Below are positions 16,253 through 24,386 of a stretch of DNA of 29,514 nt, in pieces. Origin of the DNA: DATKKX01 sp035542775 (lineage in GTDB: Bacteria; Planctomycetota; Phycisphaerae; UBA1845; UTPLA1); the NCBI GenBank assembly GCA_035542775.1, contig DATKKX010000413.1, positions 1-29,514 on the forward strand, given 5' to 3'. How positions within the stretch are numbered: position 1 is the first letter of the stretch; every line of letters starts with the position of its first letter. The position numbers and the translations under genes were made by a program. Below the pieces are notes generated by a model. The model was not told the DNA's origin. It saw only the letters and a program-made list of their open reading frames with translations, and did not search any database.

Positions 16253-17104
16253 CTACGGCGCCTCACCACACCGGGCCGCGATCCAGCTTGTCAGGTCCTG
16301 GTAGAACCGCGATGCGTCCTCCTCGAATTCGATGGTGTGCTCCGCAGGGGGGTATTCGCTGAGTTGTCGGTCCGGCGAAGGCAGCGACTCGAACCACTGA
16401 CGGGTGCGGTCGTTGTCGATGACCTTATCCCGTCCTGCCAGGAGCAGGTGCACACCGCCCCGCCAGCCTGACCGCGGGAACCGCCGGACGTGGCGATCGA
16501 GGTGGCGCGACGCGAGAAGGAAGCTGGCGGAGACCTGACGGAGCATCAAAGTGTCGCCTTCCAGAAACGCCAGCCGTGCGGGATTGGAGGTGAAGAGGTG
16601 TGGATCGTTCAAGGGGATGTCGAACAGATGGTGGCGATCGTTCATCATTGCCATGGCCACGCGAAACTTGTCCGTGGTGGCCAGGTCGATCCTCGGAAAG
16701 AGGCCGGGTGCGACCAGCGACAGCGTCCGTACGCGGGCCGGGGCGGTGCCTGCCAGGGCGACAGAAAGCTTACCGCCCCAGCTTACGCCCACGACGTGGA
16801 CGGACGAAAAGCCGCTTTCCGTGACCAGGGTCTCGAGAAGTTCCTGGGCGTCACTCAGGCACTGCTCGACGGAGGCGACGTGGCCTCGTTGATGCTGGTT
16901 CATGCCGCTGCCGCGCCGGTCGGGCATGAGCACAGCCAAGTCCCCCTCGGCGAGGAGCCTGCCGGACTGTTCGTACCATCCCCCATGGGATTGAATTCCG
17001 TGGAAATAAAGCACGGCCCCGCGGGGCCTGCCCGGCCGCCACCAGCGCACGGCGGCACGGTATCCATCAGAGAGCAAAATACTCTCGACCGAGGGGACCA
17101 ACAT
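16253..17104 (-). CDS. Alpha/beta-fold hydrolase (monoacylglycerol lipase/lysophospholipase-like)
   Basis: A 283-residue serine hydrolase of the alpha/beta fold, Hydrolase_4 type. Seen: the oxyanion-region 'LYFHGIQSHGG', 'MPDRRGSGMN', nucleophile elbow GVSWGG (Ser108), the acid in 'LLAGRDKVIDND' (probably Asp226) and His256 in 'PPAEHTIEFE', so the catalytic triad is complete. There is no signal peptide, so it is cytoplasmic. Start ATG 17104 has no visible Shine-Dalgarno and lies close to the divergent ABC operon. The substrate (lipid ester or other) cannot be told from sequence. It is divergent from the ABC transporter genes and in the same direction as metG, but separated from metG by about 300 bases. 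Confidence 0.9.
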   Translation of the reverse strand: MLVPSVESILLSDGYRAAVRWWRPGRPRGAVLYFHGIQSHGGWYEQSGRLLAEGDLAVLMPDRRGSGMNQHQRGHVASVEQCLSDAQELLETLVTESGFSSVHVVGVSWGGKLSVALAGTAPARVRTLSLVAPGLFPRIDLATTDKFRVAMAMMNDRHHLFDIPLNDPHLFTSNPARLAFLEGDTLMLRQVSASFLLASRHLDRHVRRFPRSGWRGGVHLLLAGRDKVIDNDRTRQWFESLPSPDRQLSEYPPAEHTIEFEEDASRFYQDLTSWIAARCGEAP

Positions 17105-17284
17105 AGGGACAAGGTATCATGGTGCGACCGGCGCCGCCACTGAACGAGAACCGGCGAACGGATTGTGCCGAGCCTCCGTTTCGGTACACTGATGACCGGC
17201 GGCCGATCAGGGGGATGTAACGCCCTGCCTGACCCCCGAGCTCCCCACGTGCGCCAGCCGGGTCGCGGCCGCGAGAGAGACTGC

Positions 17285-18208
17285 ATGCCGGCGATGTTCA
17301 CATGCGAAAAGCTGTCGAAACGCTACGGCGTCATCACCGCGCTGAACTCCCTGAGCTTGTCGGTGGAAGCCGGGATCGTGGGGCTGCTTGGACCCAACGG
17401 GGCGGGAAAAAGCACACTGATCAGCATCCTCTTGGGCCAGACGCCGGCTACATCCGGCAGAGCGTCGGTCTGCGGGCTGGACGTGGCGCGCCGCCAGCGA
17501 ATGATCCGGCAGCGGGTGGGTTTTGTCCCGGAGAACGACTGCCTGATCCCGGGAATGACCGGAACCGGATATGTGTGCTACGTGGGCAAGCTGGCGGGCA
17601 TGTCGCACAGCGATGCCATGCAGCGGACCCATGAGGTGCTGGACTACGTGGAGCTCGACGAGGCGCGATATCGCCCGGCCGAACAGTATTCCACCGGCAT
17701 GAAGCAGCGCCTCAAGCTGGCCCAGGCCTTGGTGCATGACCCGGACGTGCTCTTCCTCGACGAGCCGACCAACGGCATGGACCCGCAGGGACGGCGAAGC
17801 ATGCTCTCCCTGATTGCGGATTTGGGACGAGCGGGCATCAGCGTCCTGTTGTCCAGTCATCTGCTTCCGGATGTGGAGCGCGTTTGCCAGCGAGTCATCA
17901 TAATGGGCGGAGGCGAGGTACTGTCCAGCGGAGACATTGAAGGGATGCGTCGACCGCGGCCCACGCGGTACACGGTCGATTTCGAGGGCGACGGAGCCGA
18001 GTTTTGCCGGCGGCTGTCGGAGCAGCAGGTGAAGATCCGCACCCGGGGCAATGGGACGACAGCGGTTGAGCTGCCCGACATCGGCGAGGAGGGGGCGATC
18101 TTGCGGGCGGCGCGGGAGACCAACACCAGGCTCCGCGGCCTGCATCCGGAGCGCAGCTCGCTGGAAGAGGCGTTCATGGCGGCGATCGAGAGGCAGCAGA
18201 ACCGATGA
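17285..18208 (+). CDS. ABC transporter ATP-binding protein (module 1)
   Basis: A 307-residue ATPase of the ABC-2/CcmA-like exporter group. Start ATG 17285 (GAGAGA upstream; ATG 17294 is an alternative); in-frame upstream codons do not look like protein. Seen: Walker A GPNGAGKST (residues 36-44), Q-loop region 'GFVPENDCLIPGMT', signature 'YSTGMKQRLKLAQAL' (about 134), Walker B 'VLFLDEPTNGMDP' (about 156) and switch His in 'LLSSHLL'. A C-terminal extension of about 90 residues matches the accessory domain common in this group. Its last four bases overlap the permease start (ATGA), so the two are translationally coupled and should form one exporter. Substrate unknown. Confidence 0.95.
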   Translation: MPAMFTCEKLSKRYGVITALNSLSLSVEAGIVGLLGPNGAGKSTLISILLGQTPATSGRASVCGLDVARRQRMIRQRVGFVPENDCLIPGMTGTGYVCYVGKLAGMSHSDAMQRTHEVLDYVELDEARYRPAEQYSTGMKQRLKLAQALVHDPDVLFLDEPTNGMDPQGRRSMLSLIADLGRAGISVLLSSHLLPDVERVCQRVIIMGGGEVLSSGDIEGMRRPRPTRYTVDFEGDGAEFCRRLSEQQVKIRTRGNGTTAVELPDIGEEGAILRAARETNTRLRGLHPERSSLEEAFMAAIERQQNR

Positions 18209-19212
18209 CCGAATCCGTGGCGATCAATTCTCACAGGTATCAGCGGTGGACGGATCGGCCCATCCGACGTCGGTGGGCATGGCCGGCGATCACAGCGGCC
18301 GGTGTGCGTCTGGCGAACAAGGGCAACAGAACCCGCGGCCTGGTGTGGATGAGCCTGGGCTTCGCCCTGCTGAGCTGCGGCCTGTTCTATGTTCTGGCAC
18401 AGTTGGAAATACTGGCCGGCACCCCTGAGGCCGCAGGCCTTTATGAATTCGTCAAGACTATCCTGGGCGTGGACCTCAGCGGCGTGAGTCGACTCGCCGA
18501 GTTCCGGGAGGTGCTGTGGCGGTCGGCGTTCTTGTTCTTGTTCAAAGCTGAGTTGTATTGGGCTTTCCTTGTGGCCGCGTTTGCCGGTCCCGGCTTGATC
18601 GCCGACGATCTGAAGGCACGAGCTCTGCCAATCTACTTCGCCAGACCGGTGACTCCCTTCAGCTACCTGCTGGGCAAGGTGATGGTGATTGCGTTCTTCG
18701 TGAGCCTGGCAATCCTGCTGTCGAATCTGCTGGGGCTGATCTTCGGGGTGATCGTCACCGGCGGGCTGGCAACCACCGCACAGACCATCCGGTTGGGATT
18801 GGATCTGCTGCTGTGCGGCGGCGCGGCGACGCTCTTCATGGGGGTCTTGATGCTGGCGCTGTCGAGCATGAGTTCGGACAAACGTTACGTGACCGTGGGC
18901 TGGGTGGCGGTCGGCGTGCTCCCGATGATGGTCCAGGCGATTCTGTTAGAGCAGTTGCCGCGAGAAGCCACCAGCCGATGGCTGGGGAGCATTTCGTTGT
19001 ACGGGGATATCGCCGTACTGACGGAGTGGTGGTTCGGTATCAGCCAAGCATGGGCTACGACACCACTTCCTCGGGAGGCATTCAGAGAGGCACTCGGCCG
19101 CGGGACGGATCCGGTCTATCCGGGCGTCGTGTTGCTGGCCATTGCTGTTGCCTCCGTCTGGTTCTGCTATCGGCGTGTGCTGAAGTTTTCGAGATCGGCG
19201 GCAAACGTGTGA
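18205..19212 (+). CDS. ABC-2 type transporter permease (module 1)
   Basis: A 335-residue polytopic inner-membrane protein, partner of the preceding ATPase (4-bp ATGA overlap). A long charged N-terminal stretch (about 45 residues) is followed by roughly six hydrophobic segments. These include 'GLVWMSLGFALLSCGLFYVL', a segment around 'AFLVAAFAGPGLIADDLKARALPIYFARP', a motif typical of ABC-2 permeases, 'VIAFFVSLAILLSNLLGLIF' and a last helix 'GVVLLAIAVASVWFCYRRVL'. The protein it exports or the envelope process it serves is not shown by sequence. The next ATPase begins 15 nt later, so all four ABC genes are probably one operon. Confidence 0.88.
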   Translation: MTESVAINSHRYQRWTDRPIRRRWAWPAITAAGVRLANKGNRTRGLVWMSLGFALLSCGLFYVLAQLEILAGTPEAAGLYEFVKTILGVDLSGVSRLAEFREVLWRSAFLFLFKAELYWAFLVAAFAGPGLIADDLKARALPIYFARPVTPFSYLLGKVMVIAFFVSLAILLSNLLGLIFGVIVTGGLATTAQTIRLGLDLLLCGGAATLFMGVLMLALSSMSSDKRYVTVGWVAVGVLPMMVQAILLEQLPREATSRWLGSISLYGDIAVLTEWWFGISQAWATTPLPREAFREALGRGTDPVYPGVVLLAIAVASVWFCYRRVLKFSRSAANV

Positions 19213-19227
19213 TTCCATGAGCGAGTG

Positions 19228-20154
19228 ATGGCCGTTATCGAACTGGACAGGCTGTCGAAGTGGTACGGCGAGGTGATCGGCCTCAACAAGATCACCGCCG
19301 TTGTCGAATCCGGCATCACCGGGCTCATCGGCCCAAACGGCGCGGGCAAGAGCACGCTGATGGGCCTGGCGATGGGCCTGCTTCGGCCCAGCACCGGGTC
19401 GATTCGACTTTTTGGGCAGCCCGTCTGGAACAACCCCGCGGCCCTGTCCAAGGTCGGATACTGCCCGGAGGGGGACGTCTTCTGGCCCGAGATGACCGGC
19501 TGGCAGTTCGTTCTTTTTTTGGCCAGGGCCTCCGGTCTGCGCGGCGCCGCAGCTCGCAAGGCGGCATCCGAGGCCATCGAGCTGACCGGGATGAAGGAAG
19601 ACATGCATCGCGCCATTCGCGGGTACTCGAAAGGCATGCGGCAGCGGATCAAGATCGCCCAGGCCCTCACGCACGACCCCCGGCTCCTGATTCTCGACGA
19701 ACCGTTCACTGGCGCCGATCCGGTCGCGCGGCACGACCTGACGGCGTTGTTTCGCGATCTGGCGGAGGCGGGCATCGACATTCTGATCTCCAGCCATGTG
19801 TTGCACGAAGTTGAGGCCATGACCCGCCAGATCCTGATGATTCACCATGGCCGCATCGTGGCGGAGGGCGATCTGCTCGACGTTCGCCGGCAGATGCGCG
19901 ACCGGCCGTATGCCATTCGTGTTCGGGTGAACGATCCCAGGCGATTGGCGGCGGCGCTCATTGACTGGGAAATCGTGGCCGGCATTCAGGTCGTCTCGGC
20001 GGATACCATGATCGTCGAGACGCAGTCACCGGATCGGGTGTACGATCACCTGCCGGAGATGATTTTGTCACAGGGTCTCACCGTCAAGGAAATCGCCGCG
20101 GCGGATGCCAGCCTGGAAGCGGTCTTCGGATACCTGACGGCCAGCGGCATGTAG
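19228..20154 (+). CDS. ABC transporter ATP-binding protein (module 2)
   Basis: A 308-residue ABC ATPase, second of the operon. ATG 19228 is preferred; GTG 19225 directly upstream is possible. Seen: 'GLIGPNGAGKSTLMGLAMGLL' region with Walker A, 'GYCPEGDVFWPEMTG' Q-loop region, signature 'YSKGMRQRIKIAQAL', Walker B 'LLILDEPFTGADP', switch His in 'LISSHVLHE', and a C-terminal accessory domain ending in 'SLEAVFGYLT'. It is a clear paralogue of the ATPase at 17285 (same length class and motifs) but well diverged, so this is an old duplication or two separately acquired modules. Its permease follows at 20197. Confidence 0.95.
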   Translation: MAVIELDRLSKWYGEVIGLNKITAVVESGITGLIGPNGAGKSTLMGLAMGLLRPSTGSIRLFGQPVWNNPAALSKVGYCPEGDVFWPEMTGWQFVLFLARASGLRGAAARKAASEAIELTGMKEDMHRAIRGYSKGMRQRIKIAQALTHDPRLLILDEPFTGADPVARHDLTALFRDLAEAGIDILISSHVLHEVEAMTRQILMIHHGRIVAEGDLLDVRRQMRDRPYAIRVRVNDPRRLAAALIDWEIVAGIQVVSADTMIVETQSPDRVYDHLPEMILSQGLTVKEIAAADASLEAVFGYLTASGM

Positions 20155-20196
20155 CGTGGACGGTGGCGAACAGGCGGCAGACGTGAGGATCGAATA

Positions 20197-21030
20197 GTGG
20201 CGGCCCTCTTTTGGTTTACTGTTCGACAGAGCCTGCGGCTGCGGCGGCTGTGGTTCGTGGTGCTGTTGCTGATCGGGCCGTCCGGATTGGCCCTGGTGGT
20301 TCGGCATTTCGATGTCACAGATCGTCTCGAGGGCGTGTGGAAGCTGTACCAGATCCCCATGCTGTTCATGCTGCTGATGGTCGTCCTGCCGCTGACCTGC
20401 ATGCTTCACGGATCAACGCTGATCGCCTCCGAGGCGGAGGGAGGAACGCTGGTTTACTTGATTACCAGGCGGATGCGAAGAGAGACCGTGCTGCTGGTGC
20501 GGTTTGCCGCCGTGTGGGGCGTCCTGACGGTCCTGCTGGGGCTGGCGTTTTCGGCCTTTCATCTGTGCGCGACCGCGGGGCTGGATATTGATCGCCTGAA
20601 CGAGGCCGCGGAGATGACCAGGGAGAACGCGTGGAATCCCAGCCACGACTTGTTTTCTTACCTGCGTGTGATCCCATTGGCGGTGGCTGCGTTTCTGGCT
20701 GTCTTCACCCTCATCAGCCTGCTTTTCAAGCGCCCATTGATCATTTCGCTGGGCTATCTGGTCATTCTGGAGATGATCGTCGGCAATGCGCCGGTCAGAG
20801 CGCAGATTTGCACGATCACTCATCAATTGCGGCGGATGGTGAAGGCATCCATCCCCGACCTGCTTCAGGCCCTGGGATCGCGTCACGCCAGGATGTTGAT
20901 CGAACCTTTCTATCCCCCTGGCGCGACGGGGCTCATTCCCTTGGTCGCGCTGGTGATCGCCGCACTCGGGCTGGCCTGTCTAGCCATGCGGACACGCGAG
21001 CCCGTGCCGGCGAAGGCGTCGCGGGAGTAG
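20197..21030 (+). CDS. ABC-2 type transporter permease (module 2)
   Basis: A 277-residue polytopic membrane protein. Start is GTG 20197, with GAGGA 7-8 nt upstream (20184-20188). About six hydrophobic segments are visible: 'LWFVVLLLIGPSGLALVV', 'LFMLLMVVLPLTCML', 'VWGVLTVLLGLAFSAFHL', 'VIPLAVAAFLAVFTLISLLF', 'PLIISLGYLVILEMIVG' and 'LIPLVALVIAALGLACLAM'. The motif 'SEAEGGTLVYLITRRMRRETVL' between helices 2 and 3 is typical of ABC-2 permeases. Partner of the ATPase at 19228 (42-bp gap). It is last in the four-gene run; the next gene is convergent. Confidence 0.88.
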   Translation: MAALFWFTVRQSLRLRRLWFVVLLLIGPSGLALVVRHFDVTDRLEGVWKLYQIPMLFMLLMVVLPLTCMLHGSTLIASEAEGGTLVYLITRRMRRETVLLVRFAAVWGVLTVLLGLAFSAFHLCATAGLDIDRLNEAAEMTRENAWNPSHDLFSYLRVIPLAVAAFLAVFTLISLLFKRPLIISLGYLVILEMIVGNAPVRAQICTITHQLRRMVKASIPDLLQALGSRHARMLIEPFYPPGATGLIPLVALVIAALGLACLAMRTREPVPAKASRE

Positions 21031-21098
21031 GGCTCGCTCACTCTGCTGTCGCGGGAGCAAGGTTGGCGGCGGCGCCGAGGTTCTGCCTGGCTTCGGCC

Positions 21099-21911
21099 CT
21101 ATGGGCGATTGTCGCGGCGGCCGTGTCGCCGGCGCGTGTACACCTTCATTCCGCTCAGCCCAACCAACGTCGCGAAAGTTGCTTCCAGCCAGCAGGGGCC
21201 GCACAGGGGGATGCCGAAAAGGCTCTGGAACAGGAAGAGTATGCAGGTCGGTCCTGGCGGCGCGGGCTGGCCCTGCGGGGGTTGACCGGCCGGCGGCGCC
21301 TCACATTCGTCGGGAACGCCGTTCTGGTCGGCGTCCGCGCTTGCCCCGCTGGCGATGTCGCATTCATCTGGGATACCGTTGGTGTTGCAATCCTGGCTGG
21401 TACCGGCGGAGATGTCGCACGCATCAGGGATACCGTTCCCATTACAGTCCTTGCTGGTGCCAGCCGCGATGTCGCATTCATCGGGGATACCGTTGGCATT
21501 GCAATCTTTGCTGGTGCCGGCCGCGATGTCGCATTCATCGGGGATCCCGTTGGCATTGCAATCTTTGCTGGTGCCGGCCGCGATATCGCATTCATCGGGG
21601 ATGCCGTTGGCGTTGCAGTCTTGGCTGGTGCCGGCCGCGATATCGCATACATCGGGAACGCCGTTTTGATTGCAGTCCGTCTCGCACTCGTCGGGGATGT
21701 CGTCGCCGTCGCTGTCCTCGCTAGTACCGTTCGCAATGTCTTCGTCATCGGGAATGCCGTTGCAATTGCAGTCGTCGTCGGCCCGGGGAGTAGTGAGAAG
21801 CAGTGAAACCGCCGTTTGAAGCAAGGTGTTCTCCAGCCCCAGGCCGGTGGCGAAGGACGGCGTTATGGCGATGACACCCACGAAAGCTGTTATTGTGAGT
21901 TTGCCGAACAT
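21099..21911 (-). CDS. Exported Ca2+-loop repeat protein (thrombospondin type-3-like repeats) with C-terminal membrane anchor
   Basis: A 270-residue protein. ATG 21911 has an AGGGG site about 9 nt upstream. Residues 1-22 resemble a signal peptide. Residues about 46-200 are tandem 19-residue repeats with consensus DCNANGIPDECDIAAGTSK: six full copies, a divergent first copy, a shortened 13-residue copy and a truncated last copy. The D-x-N-x-N-G-I-P-D-x-C-D pattern is that of Ca2+-binding thrombospondin type-3-like repeats; the Cys pairs suggest disulfides. A Pro/Gln-rich linker (about 205-222) leads to a hydrophobic C-terminus and a basic tail (RRRHGRR), which looks like a membrane or cell-surface anchor. 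Such repeats are frequent in planctomycete secreted proteins. A structural, calcium-dependent surface role is inferred. Confidence 0.88.
   Translation of the reverse strand: MFGKLTITAFVGVIAITPSFATGLGLENTLLQTAVSLLLTTPRADDDCNCNGIPDDEDIANGTSEDSDGDDIPDECETDCNQNGVPDVCDIAAGTSQDCNANGIPDECDIAAGTSKDCNANGIPDECDIAAGTSKDCNANGIPDECDIAAGTSKDCNGNGIPDACDISAGTSQDCNTNGIPDECDIASGASADADQNGVPDECEAPPAGQPPQGQPAPPGPTCILFLFQSLFGIPLCGPCWLEATFATLVGLSGMKVYTRRRHGRRDNRP
21354..21695. repeat. 57-bp tandem repeat array within the repeat-protein gene
   Basis: Units begin with GATGTCGC or GATATCGC at 21354, 21411, 21468, 21525, 21582 and 21639, an exact 57-bp period (19 codons). The units at 21468-21524 and 21525-21581 differ at a single base, which points to recent duplication or gene conversion. 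Outer units are more diverged. Copy number could vary between strains. Confidence 0.9.
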
Positions 21912-22263
21912 TTGATTGGCCCCTGTTTCGACATCCGGCTCAAAATGTCAGGCTACTGTAGCGCCCGCAAGACGGGATTTCTCGATCAGCCTGAGCCGGG
22001 GATTTGTTTTCTTGGGGGCAGTGATGTGTCGCGTTGTGCTATGGCACCAAGGGCTCTTAAGATCAAGTATTCCCCTTGGCGTGACGAAGCGGCCGCGAGT
22101 AATATCGGGCGTGGCGGTGTCTGCCTCCGAGGATCAGGGAACGTCGGCAGGCGGCGCGCTCGACCGATAATCTCCGCGTCACATTGGGGATCTCCGGAAT
22201 GATCCGGCAGACAGCGACGCTTGGGTTCTGACGGCCGACCACATTCGATGAGGGATGGCAGTG
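21912..22263. other. Divergent intergenic region between repeat-protein gene and top6A
   Basis: About 350 bases that must hold the promoters of both flanking genes. Short frames here lack convincing sequence. A GAGGG ribosome binding site at 22250-22254 belongs to the topoisomerase gene. No promoter, hairpin with T-run or RNA gene could be assigned by eye. Confidence 0.4.
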
Positions 22264-23433
22264 ATGGCAAGGAATGCGTCAAAGCGAACAGCGGGCAGGA
22301 CCGGCAAATCACCACGTGGATCAGGAAGTACTGGCGGGCGAAGGAAAACCCCCGCCGCCGAGAAGATCGTCGACTTCGCTCAATCGATCGTCGCCAGCGC
22401 CGCCAAGAAACGCGACCCGTCGCTGGAGATCCCCCTGCGAACCCTGGCCAACGCCCAGTACAACAAGGCCCGGCGGATCATCGAGATGGGCGGCAAGACA
22501 GCCACCCGCAGCTTCTTCGACCTCGGGCAGGCCAAGAGCTTCATGCAGACGGTGCTGATCGCCAGCGGCTGCAAGCGGTTGATCGACGAGGACAAGACGG
22601 TCAGCATCCGTGGACTGTACTACCTGACCAAGCACACCATCGCCGGCACCAAGGAAAAGACCTTTAACGATCAGGAAGAGAGCGATCCGATCATCGAGGA
22701 CATCGAGGTTGCCCTCGAATCGTTGCGCGAGGAACTGCACGTCTATGCCAGCACCCGCGGCAACATCGCGGGCAATCTGACTATCGTCAGCAAAGGGGAC
22801 GAGATCGACCTGCGGCGGATGGGCGCCGGCGGCCTGGGCATCCCCAGCATCGTCGAGCCGGACGTGATGCAGTTCAAGAAATGTGACGCCCGCTTCGTCC
22901 TGCACGTCGAAAAAGACACCGTCTGGCAGCGGTTCAACGAGGACAAGTTCTGGCAGAAGCACAAGTGCATTCTCACCCACGGCGGCGGGCAGCCCCCGCG
23001 CGGCGTGCGGCGTTTGCTGCACCGCATGAACAAGGAGCTGGGCCTGCCGGTCTATTGCCTGCTGGATAACGATCCCTGGGGGTACTACATCTACAGCGTG
23101 ATCAAGCAGGGGTCCATCAACCTCGCGTTCGAGTCGCAGCGGATGGCCGTGCCGGACGCGAAGTTCATCGGCGTCCGCAGCCGCGACTACGAGGAGTACG
23201 GCTTGTCCGACGATGTCAAAATCGCCATCGACGACAAGGACATCAAGCGGGCCAAGCAGATCCTGGGTTATCCCTGGTTCGCCGGCAAGCGGGACTGGGA
23301 GAAAGAAATCAACGCCATGCTGAAGCACGGCTTCAAGATGGAAGTCGAAGCAATGCTCAACAAGGGCATCACCTTCGTCACAGACACGTATTTGCCCGAA
23401 CGCCTGCGGCAGCGGTCGCATTGGCTGGATTAG
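22264..23433 (+). CDS. top6A: DNA topoisomerase VI subunit A (Spo11-type)
   Basis: A 389-residue type IIB topoisomerase catalytic subunit, related to eukaryotic Spo11; with subunit B it makes ATP-dependent double-strand passage. Start chosen at ATG 22264, 9 nt after GAGGG; ATG 22255 abuts that site. Seen: a basic N-terminal tail (about 30 residues, rich in Lys, Arg, Ser and Gly), then the 5Y-CAP winged-helix domain with 'VSIRGLYYLTKH', in which Tyr120 (second Tyr) is the expected DNA-linking residue. The Toprim domain has Glu216 ('VLHVEKDTVWQRF') and the Mg-binding Asp268/Asp270 pair ('LLDNDPWGYYIY'); 'GGGQPPRGVRRLLHRM' is also typical. All catalytic residues are present. No subunit B (GHKL ATPase) gene lies on either side: upstream is a divergent repeat-protein gene and downstream a convergent tpx. 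The partner must be elsewhere or absent. Confidence 0.95.
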   Translation: MARNASKRTAGRTGKSPRGSGSTGGRRKTPAAEKIVDFAQSIVASAAKKRDPSLEIPLRTLANAQYNKARRIIEMGGKTATRSFFDLGQAKSFMQTVLIASGCKRLIDEDKTVSIRGLYYLTKHTIAGTKEKTFNDQEESDPIIEDIEVALESLREELHVYASTRGNIAGNLTIVSKGDEIDLRRMGAGGLGIPSIVEPDVMQFKKCDARFVLHVEKDTVWQRFNEDKFWQKHKCILTHGGGQPPRGVRRLLHRMNKELGLPVYCLLDNDPWGYYIYSVIKQGSINLAFESQRMAVPDAKFIGVRSRDYEEYGLSDDVKIAIDDKDIKRAKQILGYPWFAGKRDWEKEINAMLKHGFKMEVEAMLNKGITFVTDTYLPERLRQRSHWLD

Positions 23434-23522
23434 GCGTGCGCAGCACATACCCGGCACAACCGGTACGTTGGTGCAAACCGCGCGCTTTGACGTTCAGGCG
23501 ATAAGAAAACCGCTTCGGAGTC

Positions 23523-24038
23523 TCACAAGGTTGCGTTCACAGCCTTGAGGGCCGCGTCGTAGTTCGGTTCGTTGGTCATCTCCGGCACATACTCGGCATG
23601 GACTACCTTGCCCTTGCGGTCCATGACGAATACCGCCCGCGTGAGCAAGCCGAGTTCCTTGATGAGCACGCCGTAGGTTTCGCCGAAGCTGCGGTGTTTG
23701 TAGTCGCTGGCGGTAATCACCCGCTCGATCCCTTCCGCGCCGCAGAATCGCTTCTGGGCAAACGGCAGATCCATGCTGACGGTCAGTATCACCACGTCCT
23801 TGGACAGCCCGGTGGCCTTCTGGTTGAACGTCCTCGTCTGCATGGCGCAGACCGGCGTGTCCAGGCTCGGGACCACGCTGATGACCAGGACTTTGCCGTG
23901 ATAGGTCTTGTAGGTCAGATCGGACATGTCGTTGGCCGTGAGCGTGAATGGCCGGGCCTCGCCGCCCGCCTTGACCTCGTTGCCGATCAGCGTCATGGGT
24001 TGGCCTTTGAACGTTACCGCCGCGCGTCGCTCAGTCAT
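23523..24038 (-). CDS. tpx: Thiol peroxidase (2-Cys peroxiredoxin, Tpx family)
   Basis: A 171-residue thioredoxin-dependent peroxidase that reduces hydrogen peroxide and organic hydroperoxides. Start ATG 24038 has a strong AAAGGAG site about 8 nt upstream. Seen: 'VTFKGQPMTLIGNEVKAG', the active-site 'VPSLDTPVC' with peroxidatic Cys64, and resolving Cys99 in 'QKRFCGAEGI', matching the C61/C95 pair of E. coli Tpx. 'SDYKHRSFGETYGVLI' and 'RAVFVMDRKGKVVHAEYV' complete the fold. Length is family-typical and there is no signal peptide, so it is cytoplasmic. It is convergent with top6A (89-bp gap) and transcribed alone. Confidence 0.97.
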   Translation of the reverse strand: MTERRAAVTFKGQPMTLIGNEVKAGGEARPFTLTANDMSDLTYKTYHGKVLVISVVPSLDTPVCAMQTRTFNQKATGLSKDVVILTVSMDLPFAQKRFCGAEGIERVITASDYKHRSFGETYGVLIKELGLLTRAVFVMDRKGKVVHAEYVPEMTNEPNYDAALKAVNATL

Positions 24039-24084
24039 TTCCGGACTCCTTTCGAATTCAGAAGTTTGTGACCATCAGATCGGA

Positions 24085-24090
24085 TCATAG
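24085..24090 (-). promoter_or_regulatory. Possible -10 element for tpx
   Basis: On the minus strand TATGAT (24090-24085) matches five of six -10 bases and would place the transcript start near 24078, about 40 nt before the tpx ATG. The -35 position (TAGGAA) is poor. Tentative. Confidence 0.3.
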
Positions 24091-24386
24091 GCATGCTGGC
24101 CGGAGATTCCTATCCCGGTATAGGCCGAAATGCCCGGAACAGGCCTTCCTGTGTTTGCTACCGGCCGCGCGAGCGCGTAGGATACCTGGGAGATCGCGGC
24201 CCAGGCACGAAGGGCCTGTCCGGCCCGTGGTAGCATGGGCGTGTCACTTGGCGCCACAACGTTCTGCGGTCACTGGTTCATGAAAGGCGCTCGGTCCTTC
24301 CGTCCTTCGGGGCGTGCTATTGCGGCTTTTCCGGCTCACAGGCAGGCGTCCGTTTGGCGAGAATGGACCATGCGAGATAGTCGCTG
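24091..24386. other. Intergenic region between divergent tpx and zinc-ribbon membrane protein genes
   Basis: Together with the tpx leader this gap is about 350 bases. I see GC-rich imperfect inverted repeats around 24165-24235 but no T-run, no clear promoter for the downstream gene and no RNA gene. Confidence 0.35.

Noticed and set aside
16249..16261. GCGCC-TAC-GGCGC hairpin at the end of the alpha/beta hydrolase gene, followed by TTT on the minus strand
   Set aside because: Only a 5-bp stem spanning the stop codon with three T's; too weak to call a terminator.
21354..21695. CRISPR-like appearance of the regularly spaced repeats
   Set aside because: The 57-bp units are contiguous, in frame and encode a 19-residue Ca2+-loop repeat; there are no unique spacers and no cas genes.
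22321..23457. Long open frame antisense to top6A
   Set aside because: Exactly opposite a well-conserved topoisomerase gene; translation is typical of a GC-rich shadow frame.
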